Source of the DNA: DATMNI01 sp035570275
GTDB lineage: Bacteria; Acidobacteriota; Terriglobia; Bryobacterales; Bryobacteraceae
Length of the DNA stretch: 6,830 bases
Direction: 5' to 3'
Assembly: GCA_035570275.1 (NCBI GenBank)
Contig: DATMNI010000434.1
Coordinates: 1-6,830 of the forward strand
Part shown: positions 5,922-6,830 of the stretch, piece by piece
How the letters are laid out: every line of letters begins with the position of its first letter
Position numbering within the stretch: position 1 is the first letter of the stretch
The notes under the pieces: generated by a model
Told to the model about the DNA's origin: nothing
The model's input: only the letters and a program-made list of their open reading frames with translations
Database searches by the model: none
Translations under genes and position numbers: made by a program

Positions 5922-6424
5922 GGTCGTTCTCCTTCATGTGCGCGGAAAGAGCGGCAGTTACCGGCCGCTCTTTCTCCGTACCCTAGAACATCATCCCCGC
6001 TCTGATTGAAGTCGTCCGCCGGAGCCGACGGCTGTCCCCCCTTGGCCTTTGGTTGGCCGGGAACCGGCCGCTTCTCCTCGCCGTGGTTGTTTCCGCGGCC
6101 CAGAAAACGCACCTTGGACGCGACCACCTCGACGGAGGTGCGCGCGTTGCCGTCTTTGTCTTCGTACTCGCGGACCTGGAGACGGCCTTCGACATACACG
6201 CCATCTCCGCAGGCCAAATACTCGGCGCAGGCCTGCCCAATTCCGTTGAATGCGGCCACCCGCAACCAGGTGGTTCGTTCCTGAGGCTCGCCGTCGCGGT
6301 TCTTCCAGCGTTCGTTGACAGCCACTGAGAAGTTGACCACTTGAGACTTGCCGTCGCTCAGAACCTTCATGTCCGGCGTGCCGCCCAAGTTTCCGATGAT
6401 CTGGACGTTATTCAAACCCAACAT
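5918..6424 (-). CDS. ssb: Single-stranded DNA-binding protein
   Basis: This 168-residue protein binds single-stranded DNA during replication and repair. The OB fold spans residues 1-109: LNNVQIIGNLGGTPDMK, VVNFSVAVNERW, the TTWLRVAAF strand, and GDGVYVEGRLQVREYEDKDGNARTSVEVVASKVRFL. Aromatic positions W40 and W53 suit base stacking. A Pro/Gly-rich linker follows, then DDFNQSGDDV at 137-146. Most SSBs end just there in an acidic tip such as DDIPF; here the frame runs on for 22 residues without one (LGYGERAAG...HEGERP). The ATG at 6424 is chosen because GGAAGGAG lies 9-10 bases upstream; an open extension to 6457 would swallow that site. The stop overlaps the protein E start (ATGA). Plasmid and island PRTRC cassettes commonly carry their own ssb-like gene. 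Confidence 0.95.
   Translation of the reverse strand: MLGLNNVQIIGNLGGTPDMKVLSDGKSQVVNFSVAVNERWKNRDGEPQERTTWLRVAAFNGIGQACAEYLACGDGVYVEGRLQVREYEDKDGNARTSVEVVASKVRFLGRGNNHGEEKRPVPGQPKAKGGQPSAPADDFNQSGDDVLGYGERAAGNCRSFRAHEGERP
5945..5974 (-). other. Perfect 11-bp hairpin between the ssb tail and protein E
   Basis: GAAAGAGCGGC and GCCGCTCTTTC pair perfectly around an 8-base loop. On the transcript the stem ends 23 bases before the protein E start, just ahead of its ribosome binding site. There is no proper U tract, so it is more like an intercistronic mRNA stabiliser or attenuator than a terminator. It now lies within the extended ssb frame. Confidence 0.6.
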
Positions 6425-6565
6425 TTTTCGTTGCTCCTTCCAGTTTTTTGTACACAACGCACCGGCCCGTAGGGATACACGTGCCCACCGGGCCTTCGGT
6501 GCGGCTAGATTGTTGAGGTTAGCCCGATGGGCAGAACGCCCTCGGGTAAAAACAAAAGTGGCAGC
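6425..6565 (-). promoter_or_regulatory. Structured leader upstream of ssb with two hairpins
   Basis: This gap holds no gene. Two strong inverted repeats are present. One is at 6523-6546, with arms CCCGA/TCGGG and GGGC/GCCC, one bulged base and a 5-base loop. The other is at 6459-6502, with arms GCACCG/CGGTGC and GCCCG/CGGGC, a 3-base bulge and a 19-base loop. On the minus-strand transcript the second ends about 20 bases before the ssb ribosome binding site. Neither is followed by a U run. A promoter for ssb-E-C may lie here, but I could not assign clear -35 and -10 boxes. Confidence 0.5.
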
Positions 6566-6781
6566 CTATGCCGCTTCGGCGGGGATCGGCTCTTCGGATT
6601 CTTCGTTGCCTTCCGGCTCACTAGCCGGCGGCTCGATCGACACCCGGAGCGCCGTCACCCGGGTTTGAAGCACGTCCAGGCTGGCCTTTAGTTCGGCATG
6701 ATCGACACGCTCGATCACTTCGTCGAGCGTTCCCTCAATACCTTCCAAGACCGCCACGACGAATCCTGCATCGAGCGCCAT
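6566..6781 (-). CDS. Small acidic coiled-coil protein of unknown function
   Basis: I do not recognise a family for this 71-residue product. Residues 7-50 are an unbroken amphipathic helix with heptad-like hydrophobic spacing (FVVAVLEGIEGTLDEVIERV, LKASLDVLQTRVTALRVSI), consistent with a short coiled coil or helical hairpin. Residues 51-71 form an acidic, Pro/Glu-rich, probably disordered tail. There is no signal peptide, membrane segment or cysteine. The ATG at 6781 has AAAGGAG about six bases upstream, a strong site that supports a real gene. It lies 141 bases upstream of ssb on the same strand and may belong to the same operon or to a preceding one. The remaining bases to the window edge (6782-6830) hold its ribosome binding site and perhaps the last codons of an upstream gene (frame ending KFRFNEE, stop near 6807). 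Confidence 0.72.
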   Translation of the reverse strand: MALDAGFVVAVLEGIEGTLDEVIERVDHAELKASLDVLQTRVTALRVSIEPPASEPEGNEESEEPIPAEAA

Positions 6782-6830
6782 CGGGTTCTCCTTTCTCCGG
6801 ATCAGTTATTCCTCATTGAAGCGAAATTTC

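Noticed and set aside
6444..6449. T6 run as an intrinsic terminator for plus-strand transcription
   Set aside because: No stem precedes it on the plus strand; the hairpins lie on its other side, and no plus-strand gene ends here.
6523..6558. Hairpin plus T run as a terminator after the small acidic gene
   Set aside because: On the minus strand the T-rich stretch comes before the stem, not after it, so it does not have terminator order.

Overview
This window looks like part of a plasmid, integrative element or genomic island from a GC-rich bacterium. It is built around a PRTRC cassette (ParB-Related, ThiF-Related Cassette). No host-specific marker is present. The style of the IS3-type transposase and of the primase makes me think of Acidobacteriota or a similar soil phylum, but that is only an impression.

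Layout, read along the minus strand, which carries the cassette. At the right edge is a small acidic coiled-coil protein (6781-6566). A 141-base leader with two strong hairpins follows. Then come ssb (6424-5918), PRTRC protein E (5921-5382) and PRTRC protein C, a ubiquitin-like protein (5407-5204). These three are tightly packed: ssb and E share an ATGA stop/start, and C starts inside the end of E. A mobile element (2891-5181) comes next. The cassette then resumes with a possible 78-codon ORF (2817-2581), PRTRC protein F (2698-1610), protein B, which is E2-like (1594-887), and the ThiF/E1-like protein (883-92). A further reading frame runs off the left edge. No ParB-like, ParM/StbA-like (protein D) or protein A gene is visible; they may lie outside the window.

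The mobile element is the main surprise. It encodes an IS3-family orfA/orfB transposase on the plus strand, with a complete DDE triad and a T6G slippery site at the expected -1 frameshift position. The inverted repeat matching its left end is not just after orfB. It lies about 1 kb further on, beyond a convergent ORF for an apparently intact RepB-type (archaeo-eukaryotic-like) DNA primase. The 2.29-kb unit therefore reads as an IS3-type element carrying a primase as cargo, or as the scar of a rearrangement between two IS copies. No target duplication is visible.

How the genes may work together. Proteins C (Ub-like, ending in Gly), B (E2-like, Cys in GQICIG) and ThiF (E1-like, nucleotide-binding motif and a candidate Cys) form a minimal predicted ubiquitin-like activation and transfer set. 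SSB, protein E and the primase point to DNA replication or plasmid maintenance. The insertion separates the ssb-E-C half from the F-B-ThiF half. The ssb 3' end also looks frameshifted: an expected acidic tip is replaced by an extension that runs through an intercistronic hairpin.
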